The notes below the pieces were generated by a model. The model made no database searches, was not told the origin of the DNA, and saw only the letters and a program-made list of their open reading frames with translations. Both the position numbers and the translations under genes were made by a program. Positions 49,001-59,000 of a DNA stretch of 64,000 nucleotides are shown here, one piece after another. How positions within the stretch are numbered: the stretch's first letter is position 1; each line of letters opens with the position of its first letter. This DNA is from Volvox africanus (Eukaryota > Chlorophyta > Chlorophyceae > Chlamydomonadales > Volvocaceae), in the NCBI GenBank assembly GCA_030268105.1, contig BSDZ01000011.1, positions 930,001 through 994,000 on the forward strand, read 5' to 3'.

Positions 49001-52000
49001 CAGCTCGTGGTTTGATCCGTCCCGGCCGACTTGAGTTTTGTTTCCAGCTGAAAGTCTTCAGGGTTTCAGGGTTCGGAAACCTTTGTCAGACCGCCGTTGG
49101 AGGAGGCTCTCAATCCTACTGTAGGTCGCAAGTCGCTTAGCACCTCACTATTACGTCACTATTACGCCGGATTCAGCCTTTTCCTGATTCAACGTGTTTT
49201 CGTCGTCCGCCCTCGGTTTCGATTACGCACCATGGGTCATGTCTACCCTGCTGGACTGATCTGACAGGCCGTCGATGAGCTGCTGTTCCAGTGGACCACC
49301 GCCATGGGTAACCTCCAGGCGGCACTTCTGGCAGCACATGTCGCTGTGAGGTCCACCGCCATGGCGTCACGCGCCAGCACCGTGGCCGTCGCGGCTGCCT
49401 CCCTTTCCTCCTCACCCTCATCCCCCGCAGCGTCAGCCGCCACTAGATTGCGTTCCGTTGCTGCTGCGGCGGCGCTAGCGGCCCTGACACGGGCCCCTGC
49501 CATGCCGGCATCCTCAGGCCAGCCACTGGCGGCCCCGCCGGACCTCCCACCACCTGGCAGCGCCCATGTGGCGGCGATTCGTCGCGCTGCAGGGGCGGTT
49601 CGGCAGCTGCAGGACCGGATTGTAATAGAGCGTGCACGTGCGCTTCGAAATCCCACTCGGCGGGCCTATATCGCACTCTTTTCCTCACAGCGTGATGCGG
49701 CAGCTGCGGCGCAATGCAGTCCGCTGGCACCACCCAGTCGGGCGCAGCCGCTGCATTTCCGGGCATGTGCAGGTGCGGGCAAATACTAAGACGAAGCTTA
49801 TGCGACATCAAAAGTCAGACAGAGCCTTTTTAGGCCCCTGTGGGTGCGGGCCCCTGTGGGTGCGGGGGCATGGTGGGGTCGACCGTAGGCTGAGCCGAGC
49901 AGAGACGTGGTTATGCTGGTCTTTGAGCGGCTTCTGAATGGCTAATAGGCCCAACGGGAAAGACTGGTGAAGACATGCAAAATGCCACCGACCGCCTCAC
50001 GAACATATAATTTCGGGAGCACACTGACCGCTGCTCCAGACCCATGCAGGCTCCTTTTTCCTAACTATGCCCATGTAGAATTGCAACCCGCCTGCATTCC
50101 ACGTGACCCACACGACCCTATTCAAGGCAGCGCTCAAGCCACCGCTGCGACCCCTGCCCCCACCCTGTCGATACATTCTGCATCCCCCTTGTTCTCGGTG
50201 CCAATGCCGTCACATGACCTCCGCCTCTTCAGCGCCCCCGCCTGACTCGGTATACTGGCCGGCGCTGTGGACACTGCCCACTGGCCGCGCCGCCCGGCTG
50301 CTGGCGTCTCTTCCGCTCCTGGCCGTGGTGGTGTTCCCCATCGGGGTGCTCACGGGCGCCCTGGCTAACCTGCCAGTGGCGGTTTGCGGCGGCTCAGCCG
50401 AGCTTAATGCGCTCTATTGGCCGTGGTTCTGTAACCGCCAACAGTCGCACAGCATGTATGCGCGGCTGGCCAAGAGCTTGTTCACGGGGCTGCTGCCGGC
50501 GCTAATTTCGTTGGGATGGAATGCCTGGGTGTTGCCCATGGTGTTGTACCTGCTGTCCGCTATCCAGAGCAGGTCGGCGGGATGGCGGGACGTGTCATCG
50601 GGAGGGGTTAGGAGTGAGAAGGGTGAATCAGAAAGCCTGGGGGTCCGGTCGATAGAGTGGAGTGCATGCAGGAGAGCGGAGGGAAGGGGACCTTTGGAGC
50701 GGAATGTGCGGCGGCTTTTGATGTCCGCGTGAGCCGACTGACGGAAAGATAGATTAACAGGCTGACTGGCATAGTGAGCCAAATGCTGAGTAGAGCTATC
50801 GCGTTTTGGGGATCTTCATCATCATCATTCGCTGTCATCATTCCTGGGCGACTTGCGAGGCGTAAACCTTGCTCCTTACCTTCGTAATGCGCCAGTAGCT
50901 GTGTCAGTACTCTGGTTTCTGCAAATCCAAGCTTCGTAAACAACAATGCGCTGCCCCCCTTTAGTACCCCATGGCATTGCCACGGTCACCGCGACGTCCG
51001 AACCCTCGCTCCCCTGCACTGTCCCCTACTAGGTGCGTGTCGCTGCCGGCCATGGACCGCCAGATGAGCCGCTGGTTCTTCTGGTGGAGCTTACTCAACA
51101 TGTTTCTTGGGGCGGTGGTAGGCGGTGGCATATTTCAGCAACTTGGGGCCTACCTGCAGAACCCGGGCATGTTGCTGCTGAGGATCGGCACAGGTGCGCC
51201 CGGGCATACGCTGATTCGGGAGGGCGTTGAGATCGTGATAAGTGGGCGAGAGGGAGGCACGGGTGCTTGGGCTAATGACCCTTGGCAAGTAGAGAGGCAA
51301 GTTGGCGCAATCCATTGTGCACTCGGTCGAGAAACGGAAACCGGGATGTTTTAGTTTGTGGAATAGCGACGGCCCCAGTGTAATAGCACTATCTTTTAAC
51401 TTTTGGGCTTCGTTTCTTAATTCCTTTAATTTAGTTAATGTAATACTACTGTGTGTTTCCAGTTGTTTATCTCTAAATTCTATTCCATATTTTCCGTCAT
51501 TATTTCCTTTAAAAAAAGTTTTTGGCCGATTCTGCCATCTCGTTACCTCGTCAATAACTCCGTCAGTTATCGTTGAAATTAAATCTTTAGAAATTTCAGG
51601 AAAGGGGAAGCTTCACGTGCTACTCGGGAGGAAGGTAGGGGCTCGGGCGCCCTGGTGCCCGGCCACTCAGCCATAGCCCAGCCGGGCTGACCAGGTTGCA
51701 CTTTCGTGTCTGGTTTAAAGCATCAGACCGCCGCTGCCCAGTCGGAATCCAGGTTCGGCCGCCGCCTTAACGCGGTCACCGAAAGATGTCAGGAGCCATC
51801 TCGTTACTTCGCCTCTTTTCGTCACCGCCCTCGCGCCCACGTGCCCACAGCTCTACCAACCACCTCCAACTTCTTCATGCACTACACGTTGACCAAGGGC
51901 CTTTATTCCAACTGGCTGAGGGTGGCCTGGCCGCACCTGGGGAGTATGGCGGGGGCCATCCTGCGCAGCCTTGCGGGGGCGGGGCTACCCAGGTTAGTGG

Positions 52001-53701
52001 CTGCGCTGCATGAGGGCTTCGGGACGCGGCTAATGCTGCTCGTAGCGGGATTCTCCAGGGAGGGCGTTGGAAGCTGCGGGACGAGTGAATGACCGGCGGG
52101 ACAGTGTGTAAAAGTCAAACTGTTGCCGTGCGTTTGGCCGCTGGGCATTGATGAGAATGTTCGGCGTTCTTGTATTTATGGCGCGGCATTCTCGCGAGGT
52201 CCTTTTGTTGGTTGTTACGAAACGATTAGACCGGTACTGAAGGCGTTGTGATGTCTTCTCTTCAGGCCGATTAAATCGGTTAGCCTAACCCTTCCAAGTC
52301 TGCATCCCCTTGTTACGTCGTCCCGGTTCCTGGGAAGTCGCACTCGGTTGGTCGGTTCCCCACGCCTCCCCTTCCGCGCCCCTATGCCTCAGGTCTTGGC
52401 AGGATGCGTTCCTCATCCACTCGCCCCCGGGCTACCGCTTCAGCTCCTTTTACAACGGAATTTTCCAGGTAGGGAAAAACAAAGGCGGCTGTATCAACAG
52501 CGGTCACGGAATGAAGCACATCACAGGCACACCCAGAAGGTGGCGAGGGGAAGGTTTACTTCGTGATAATAATATGCTTTTGACTCCACGCGGCCATCAT
52601 TCCACATTATCATACTTCTGTTGAGATGAGCGATACATGTGTAAGAGGAAGGAAGAAGTAATACCGCCGAGGGCTAGGGCGAGGGTGAGAGCGGGCGCTG
52701 TCCTTCCTAACATATTCATCATCTGGGTTTAACCTGTGCTCAATATGTGTCGACCATGACCACCCCGGTCGACTCCATTCCGCACCCCGTACGCACTCCT
52801 GCTCCCGCTTTGCGGCATCAACTCAGACGCTGATGGTGGGCCTCGCCTACGTGGTCACAGCCCCCCTCATCGCACCCATCGCGCTGCTGTTCTTCCTGAC
52901 GGCCTACATCACCTGGAGGTACGCCATCGTCTACATCTACGAGCGGCAGTACGAGTCAGGTGAGGAGAAAGCCTCCGCTGCGGCGCGGGTGGGATTGTGG
53001 GTGGGGATTGACAGTTTTGATGACAGCAGCGCACGCACTGCGTGGAGATTCTTTTTGACAACCTATGTGGGGATCACCCTAAGATAGCAATTACGACCTT
53101 TCCCAAGCTATTACGAAATCATAGCGAACAAAATTTAGGCAGGTGCGCGCGTCGTCCCTCGTTCCGTTCAATCCTCTCCATTCATTCACTCAGTCAGCCG
53201 TCCCCCTCCAGGCGGTCAGATGTTCCCCGTGGTGTTTTCCCACATGACGGGATACCTCCTGGTGGCAGAGCTATTCACGGGCGCGGTACTGCTCACAAAC
53301 GGGGCCTGGATCCAGGCAACGTTACTGTGGTGCTCCATCACACCGGGTCTTGTGGCCTTCCACCGCCTTTGCGTTCGAAGATACCTGGGGCCTTTAGAGG
53401 TGAGTGTCATGAAGGGCGAGCATTGTGTTGTGTGTGTGTGTGTGTGTTCACGGAATTGGATATTACACACCAAGGTCTGTGTATCCGCAGCAACACCAAA
53501 ACCGAGTCAAGATGCAAAACGCAATTGCTGCTGCCGCTGCTTCTACAGCATTCCCCCCTGTCGCTGGCGATGGCCTCGCCGCCAGCATCTGTGGACCCCG
53601 CCGTGTACATGCCACCGGCGCTGCGTGAGGGTGCCGTAGGCTGGTACCCGGAGAGCGGCAAGGTGTGGGAACAATACGGTATTCCAAAATACGTCATCTG
53701 A
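43069..53701 (+). CDS. OSCA/CSC1/TMEM63-type calcium-permeable mechanosensitive channel, greatly enlarged
   Basis: Model of 16 exons: 43069-43145, 43211-43310, 43588-43719, 43887-43956, 44317-44540, 44672-45466, 45858-47090, 47328-48584, 49268-49772, 50233-50572, 51033-51193, 51851-51992, 52393-52468, 52827-52959, 53212-53399, 53549-53701; about 1861 residues. OSCA features in order: first membrane helix AILNLILGGVSLLVFIALRG; FDALLLNRTILMGLQIFSVLTLL; SRTTISNLPPGHAILWLPTV and SYAELRMAYM; the RRM-like cytosolic fold (HYAVLVRDVVLRP and YYTQLFPDSFQRLVPVCNHR); APPPDSVYWPALW; then the pore block (LLPALISLGWNAWVLPMVLYLLS, FFWWSLLNMFLGAVVGG, TTSNFFMHYTLTKGL, PIALLFFLTAYITWRYAIVYIYERQYESGG). Typical OSCAs have about 700-900 residues. 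The excess is low-complexity sequence between residues about 215 and 890 and about 905-1275, including an Asp/Glu run. Intron 1 is 65 bases with a perfect CTAAC branch site. The exons between 45467 and 45857 are unresolved. It is likely a plasma or contractile-vacuole membrane osmosensing channel (inference from family). Confidence 0.85.
48660..48722. repeat. CA-rich microsatellite in channel-gene intron
   Basis: An imperfect run of CACACA units interrupted by short GT/AT steps lies just downstream of the exon ending at 48584. It accounts for the long open frame through this part of the intron. Confidence 0.7.
49835..49866. repeat. 16-bp tandem duplication in intron
   Basis: CCCCTGTGGGTGCGGG occurs twice head to tail (49835-49850, 49851-49866) inside a channel-gene intron. 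Confidence 0.8.
51378..51602 (-). mobile_element. AT-rich bacterial insert with IS256-like transposase fragment
   Basis: Within the intron between channel exons 51033-51193 and 51851-51992 the base composition drops abruptly to AT-rich. On the minus strand the insert is one open frame. Its first 25 codons read PEISKDLISTITDGVIDEVT then RWQNRP, the helix and WQNRP signature of IS256-family (Mutator-like) bacterial transposases. After that the frame changes character (KTFFKGNNDGKYGIEFRDK, then a Lys/Glu/Leu-rich helix) and is not recognised, so two bacterial pieces may be fused. There is no start codon or complete domain: it is a dead fragment. The composition fits an AT-rich donor such as a rickettsial endosymbiont (inference). 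Confidence 0.6.
53427..53447. repeat. GT microsatellite
   Basis: About ten GT units lie just after the exon ending at 53399, in the last intron of the channel gene. Confidence 0.75.
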
Positions 53702-53811
53702 GGATGGAAGGTTGCCGGCGCTCGCTGCGAGAGCGCACCACAGCAGGTGGGTCCGGCGGATCGAAGCGTGCTCATGCCCGATGCCCGCTTTGTATGGACC
53801 TCACCAAGCTG

Positions 53812-54327
53812 CACGGAGCACAAAATAGGCTTGAATCCTACCATACATTACGTGGAGCTATTGCCAAGGTTAGCGGTAGAAAAGCTTTGCTGGGACGCAC
53901 TGATCTTGAAATGGAAATTAGCAACCAGTGTGGTCTATTAATTGCAATTTTACAGAATATTTTGGTTAGATTAGTACTGACACTGGGAGTTCTAGGAATA
54001 TATAAAAATGCAATATGATTTATCATTAGAAGATGTAAATGTATGTAAAACTAAGAATGCTAAAAGTAACCAACTTGCTATTGGAGTTATGTTAAGCTTC
54101 TTAAAAGATATACTCAATATCCTATGGCTACGGAAGCTAATATTTCATCAGAACTAATCTTGCAAGTTGCTAAAAATTTAGATATTGATCCATTATTTAT
54201 TACTGATTGGTCAGGACGTAATGCTAAAAAATTCGGTATTATGCTTACATCTATTGCAAGTATGTATGGTTTATATCAATACCTTGATTATTCAATCAAT
54301 ATTATCGGGGTCACATTGGCAAAATAA
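53812..54327 (+). mobile_element. Broken Tn3-family transposase of bacterial origin, pieces in permuted order
   Basis: The DNA turns strikingly AT-rich about 110 bases after the channel stop. The first piece (about 53812-53990, plus) translates to NRLESYHTLRGAIAKVSGRK and TDLEMEISNQCGLLIA, matching the C-terminal region of Tn3-family (DDE) transposases. The second piece begins at ATG 54008 (MQYDLSLEDVNVCKT, then NAKSNQLAIGVMLSFLK) and, after a frameshift near 54100, continues YTQYPMATEANISSELILQV, then LDIDPLFITDWSGRNAKKFG to a TAA at 54325-54327. That is the N-terminal DUF4158 part of the same family. So a C-terminal end is followed by an N-terminal start, with the catalytic middle missing. 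It cannot encode an active enzyme. Composition and content suggest an AT-rich bacterial donor, possibly Rickettsiales. Confidence 0.75.
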
Positions 54328-54328
54328 A

Positions 54329-54550
54329 TTATTCTATTTTTAATTGCACTGCTATTAATCCACTAACAAATATAAATCGTGATATACTAGTAACAATTCT
54401 AACTTTTTGCCCATATATATCCTTCATTGCCTCCGTAATTGAAAGCTTGCCTAAAAACTTCTCCATACGAGGAATAAAAAAATAGCCTACTATAAAGAAA
54501 CAAACCACCTCAAATAAAACAGGGATAAAATAATATAAGGGGATTCCCAA
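54329..54550 (-). pseudogene. Fragment of a bacterial sodium:solute symporter-like gene
   Basis: A 73-codon AT-rich frame on the minus strand without an ATG: hydrophobic helix (FIPVLFEVVCFFIVGYFFIP), then GKLSITEAMKDIYGQKVRIV and a further helix ending GLIAVQLKI. The GKLS..EAM...YG.KVRI..AI pattern followed by IAVQ is typical of the sodium:solute symporter (SSS) family near its second and third helices. The piece is truncated at both ends: it stops two bases from the Tn3 remnant and breaks off at about 54550. It lies in the same AT-rich island and probably came from the same bacterial donor. Confidence 0.6.
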
Positions 54551-54678
54551 GGCAAGCGAGTAAGCAGTGCAGAGATTTACAGGGAAGCCGGTCGTGTTCC
54601 ACGGTCTCTTCTAGTATCCATGCGTTGGGGCTCAAGGACAGGAGATAAGGCAGCTTGCGAGCTGAACAACAAAAACAA

Positions 54679-54867
54679 GATAAGCAATAATGCCAGCAAG
54701 CTTACTTAAAGCGATCCTGAGGACCTATAGCGATCCTTGAGTCGTACCACTCAACGGCCGTAAGACCCTGCACCTTAGCTAACCCGGCTTAAGCTACGTA
54801 TAGCCCGCATTAGCTCCTGCCACGAGACTGTTGCCAAAGGAAGAGAAACCCCCTCTCAGCGGTGGAA
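54679..54867. repeat. Left inverted arm of the recombinase element
   Basis: Runs from GATAAGC to GCGGTGGAA. The inner 120 bases match the right arm almost perfectly; the outer part is diverged with small gaps. A related AGGAGATAAG also lies further out near 54642. Confidence 0.8.
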
Positions 54868-55769
54868 GTACTGCCCTGCCACTGGCACGACGCGCCGGGC
54901 TGCGAGAGGGCTAAAAAACGCGAACGTATACAGGCAGCCACGAACCCCTAAGTCGAGGTAGTGCTCCCTCAACGCCGAGGACCCAGCGGCCCAGCCGCCA
55001 AAGGCCTCAATGATATCAAGGGGCACCCCCGCCGTGCGGGCAGCGGAAGCACCGCTGCGACGCAGGCTGTACAGGGTATGCACGGGCTGTAGCCGCTCCA
55101 AACCGCACTGCGACAAAACACGACCGAACCAATGCTCCGCCCATTGCGTCGTCTGGCGCACCGGCCAAAGACGCGACGCATCCCGTGCGAGCCATTGTAA
55201 AAGGGCCACCCGTAGGTGCGGCAGATTGCTCAACGGGAACTGCAACACCGGGGCCAGCTTGGGCGCGACTAAGCGGCCTTTCCAGTGCAGGGGCTTGTAC
55301 TGGAAGGTCGATTCTCCGTCCACAACGGACGCACGCGCCCAAACGACGGAAAGAAGAGAGTCCGGACGGAGAAACAGACAGAAACCTAGCACGACGAACA
55401 GGAGAGGGACAAACAGATCGGACGTGACTGGCACCGACGGGAGCCGCTCGTATAAGGCCCACGCGTCCGCGGCACTGAAGGCGAGAACCAGGGTGGAGGA
55501 CGGGGCCAGCGAGACCTGCAACCGTTCCCAACCCTTGCGAACGCCGACAAAAGCACGTTGTCCCCGTCAGGCGGCTTAAGAAAGCCCAACAAATCATGCA
55601 CCGTACTAACTGCGCTAAAATAAGGCTGCACGGTGCGCGCCTGGATAGTCCTCCAGGCGGCCAGGAACTGCGCCCACAACAACCCAGTGTAACGGGAGGC
55701 AGGCAAGCACTCTACACTCTCCCCGATATAAAAATGTATGAATGCTTGTGGGAGTTTCTTCAGGAGCAT
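54856..55769 (-). pseudogene. Tyrosine recombinase, frameshifted
   Basis: The C-terminal catalytic domain is one open frame ending at the TGA 54858-54856. It has FLRPDSLLSVVWAR (first catalytic Arg region), HTLYSLRRSGASAARTAGVP (H-x-x-R box), IIEAFGGWAAGSSALREHYL (G-W box and the nucleophile Tyr in EHYL). The upstream core-binding helices (WAQFLAAWRTIQARTVQPYF, STVHDLLGFLKPPDGD) lie in another frame, with the shift near 55560. It begins only within the helical domain, so the N-terminus is missing. It is therefore a dead copy that ends inside the left inverted arm. Confidence 0.75.
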
Positions 55770-55816
55770 AGCATCATTTTACAAGTAGAGCGTGTTGAGA
55801 GTGCTGCTAACGAGGC

Positions 55817-55884
55817 GGATGCGTCACGTCTTTGGCCGGTGCGCCAGACGACGCAAGGGGCCAGACGACGCAAGGGGCGGAGCG
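55817..55884 (+). repeat. Inverted scrap of the recombinase gene with an 18-bp tandem repeat
   Basis: The plus strand translates to DASRLWPVRQTTQ, the same as an internal recombinase segment coded on minus near 55130-55190. The unit GCCAGACGACGCAAGGGG is then duplicated before the right arm begins, so the rest of the gene is deleted here. Confidence 0.75.
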
Positions 55885-56083
55885 TTCCACCGCTGAGAGG
55901 GGGTTTCTCTTCCTTTGGCAACAGTCTCGTAGCAGGAGCTAATGCGGGCTATGCGTAGCTTAAGCCGGGTTAGCTAAGGTGCAGCGCCTTACGACCGATG
56001 AGTGGTACGACTCAAGGCGGGCGATCCGTGTCCTCAGGATCGCTGTAAGCAACGCTTGCTGCCATTATTAAAAAATGCTTATC
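55885..56083. repeat. Right inverted arm of the recombinase element
   Basis: Inverted copy of 54679-54867, running from TTCCACCGC to GCTTATC. It is about 10 bases longer, mostly from an A-rich stretch near its outer end. Confidence 0.8.
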
Positions 56084-59000
56084 TCCTATCATAAGGGAAA
56101 CTGTTTCACCAGGTGCTTGCTCCTGTGCAATGGAGTGCGTGATGCACGTATGGCTCCCTGCTTGTGTGCATGTTCAAGTGAAGAGAAACACACAGGGCTT
56201 AAACCTGAAGGTAATACACGTTTCTTGAGGCAGGGCTGGGACCACTCGATTTCCGACACCATGTGAACTCCGGCTTTCTTTTCCCCTCGCCGCAGGTAAC
56301 ATCTCTGATGTCATGGACATGGGGCATCATGCCCCGAATCGCTTCGTCTGCTTCGTCTGCAGCCAGGAGTTCACGAGGCACAGCAAGATCAAGAGGGCAC
56401 TAATATATCGTTTGTGAGCTGTAGTTCGTTTGCAACATACATGTATATATGGAGAGAACACCAAGAGAGTGTTGCCCCCACATCCAGCATTGGCCTCGAG
56501 GGAAGAAATATAAAATCTTTCCGAATCCAGCACTTGCCCTCTGAAATGGGCTTTGCTTCTGTGATAGCTTGTCCAGAGCTTGGTGGGGCCGCTGCGAAAT
56601 GTTCTCTCTCCGCTGACGACCAAAGCTGGCTACCCGTGGGGGGAGTAGGGGTCCCATTGTGCTGGGGATGCTGACGCAAAGCGTCAGTTATTGTCGCGAA
56701 GATATTTGCTCTGTTGACCCCCCTGGCTCGTACGGATTGTCACACATGAACATTGGAAGGAAGTATGCATACCACCATGACCGATGCCAACGTGTGCCCA
56801 TGTTGCAGTGATGTGCAACGAAATCCGGCATCCCAGCAGCACTGAATTGTACATAGCTACAAACATGTTGCCGAGGCGACTGAGGCCAGAGATAGGGACT
56901 GGAGTTACAGAGGTAGCGAACTTACATACAAAAGAAATGGGTCGTTAAAACCTTTTGAAGGCTGTTTGAAGGAGAACGTGCGGAATTGGAGGAATGATAC
57001 ATGTGATCATCGTTGCCGTTTTTGCAGAAGTGATAACCTACATGGTTTCAATACTTGCGACGCTGCCTTTCGCCCAGCAATTCTTCCCCTCATGTTCACC
57101 ACGCTCCCGAATTAACCTGCATGAACATACGCTCTTAAAACTCGGATTCCTTCACCACACTATCCGCCAGTCTGGCGTAATTGACGATGCTCCCCTCCTC
57201 CCACATACAGACATAGCTAGGAGAACAACAGGCTCGATCGCAATATCCATAACATATAACCACAGCACATAACTTTCCGAATGCTATGGCGAGCGTATCT
57301 TGGAGATTGGACGTTGGCAGTTTTGCGCAGAAAGGGATGTACTGTTCGACAATCTCACGAATGTATTTAACTAGCATAACAAGTATGTGAGGTGGAGTTC
57401 CGAATAATAGAACAGCAGAACTCAGCACGCACAGAGTGACTGTAGGGCCCTGATAGATGCTTGGTGCCACTAGCAGGTGAGTGGCTATATGGTTAGGCTG
57501 GAAGGCTTCATTCCCGGTACTCCATCCGATTTAGGGTTCAGGGTGGTTGTGGGGTGCGGTGTATGTCGCACCTTTGGCGACTAATGGCAGGCGGGCATCC
57601 CGGCCGACCAGGTGCCTTTCTTAAGGCAGGTGTCACGTGCGAGCCATTTGGGACACACGGTAGTGTATGGTAAATGGCAGATGGCAGATGATGGGGCATG
57701 TGGCAGAACTCGGTATGTTCGCTAACGTGGTATATGGCTCCAGCGTTAGCAAATGTGTTGTCCGCCATTTGTTATCCGTGTATAGTGTTCAGGGGACATA
57801 TTATCACACGAGGTACGTGGACATGAAAGGACATGGAATGCTGTCCATCACAGCCCTCACGTGCCACCGATTCCACATAAACGCCGCACCAAACTTATGA
57901 TAATAATATTTAACACTGACAGTCATGTTTAGCTTTATCGATACAAAATATGGATATGCAAATTAGGTGGTCATACTTGGTACGCAGGCAGTATCAAGGG
58001 CTACTGAGCCACTACCTGCTGCCTCACCTTTCATTTCTGTGTTTGTCCCATGAGTCGGTTTCTTAGGGGCCAACGGTAATTTTGGTGATGCTGTCAATAA
58101 CATGGCTGATTTACGTAAATGCACTTTATTTCTCATGGATAAGCAAGATTGCTCAGCATCGTCCGTCCAGGTGATGGCTAGCGCATGCTTGCAACATTGA
58201 TAGATTTCCTGCTAGGAATTATATGCAGGGCTTTTATTTCCATAACATGAGCTAGGACAGCAACCATACATCTATCAAAGGCCTCTGATTCCCAGACCTA
58301 CAAACTCAGGAATTTCATATGAAGCTATCAAGTCCCACAGCTCACACACACACACAAACATATACAAACAAAACACAACAGGCGGAGGCGGAGGCGAAGT
58401 GGGCCTGTTACTTCTACCCTTTAACAGTAACATTATGGAGATGTTCTCCTCTTTCCCTACGCGTCTTTGCCTTTGCATTCGAACCCCCCACCCGCACTTA
58501 CCTCCTACACCTGACCCGTACCTCCTATCCCCTCCCTATGCTATCATGACTGTTGATTCTCCTATTATATATCCGGGGCCGCGGCCTCTTCCGAACTCTA
58601 CACATTATGCCCCCAATTCCTTAAAACGTAAAACGATCTGCATATGAGTCTTATGACAGCGGTGCAGCGGAGTCTGCCTTTCCCCCAGCGCGCAACGAGA
58701 GTCCGCACATGCAACACATCACCCGCGGTCACATGCCTATTCCGCAACACGCAGGTTGGCTCCCGCTAAACTGTCCTTCAGAAGATCAGAAGCTTCGCCA
58801 TGAACTCTCGTGTGACTTGTATAGACGCAAGGCGGGCCTCCGGACCGCTATGCCCAGATACCAGATAGCTGGTATGTATCAAGGTACATTTGCGTGGATG
58901 GTGGCTTGTCAACATGAGCAATGTGTCCACCACATACTACCAAAACATTCGGTCGCGGTCCGCGCTTGCTGCGCAATCAAACATCGGTACCCATGCCAAC

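Larger units (their letters stand above)
54642..56083 (-). mobile_element. Tyrosine-recombinase transposable element with long inverted ends
   Basis: About 190-200 bases at each end (54679-54867 and 55885-56083) are imperfect inverted copies of each other. They enclose a decayed tyrosine-recombinase gene on the minus strand. Elements with tyrosine recombinases in volvocine algae include DIRS/Kangaroo-type retrotransposons and Cryptons; no reverse transcriptase is visible here, so the class is unresolved. The right side carries, in inverted orientation, a second scrap of the recombinase gene directly joined to the terminal repeat. This looks like a full copy and an internally deleted copy meeting head to head. 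Confidence 0.7.

Noticed and set aside
55596..55958. 120-codon plus-strand frame with DASRLWPVRQTTQ
   Set aside because: It is not a gene: it is an inverted scrap of the recombinase gene within the mobile element.
56295..56416. C2H2-like zinc-finger end (FVCFVCSQEFTRHSK)
   Set aside because: Only one Cys pair and one possible His are present, with no second ligand pair, no upstream exon and a stop soon after.
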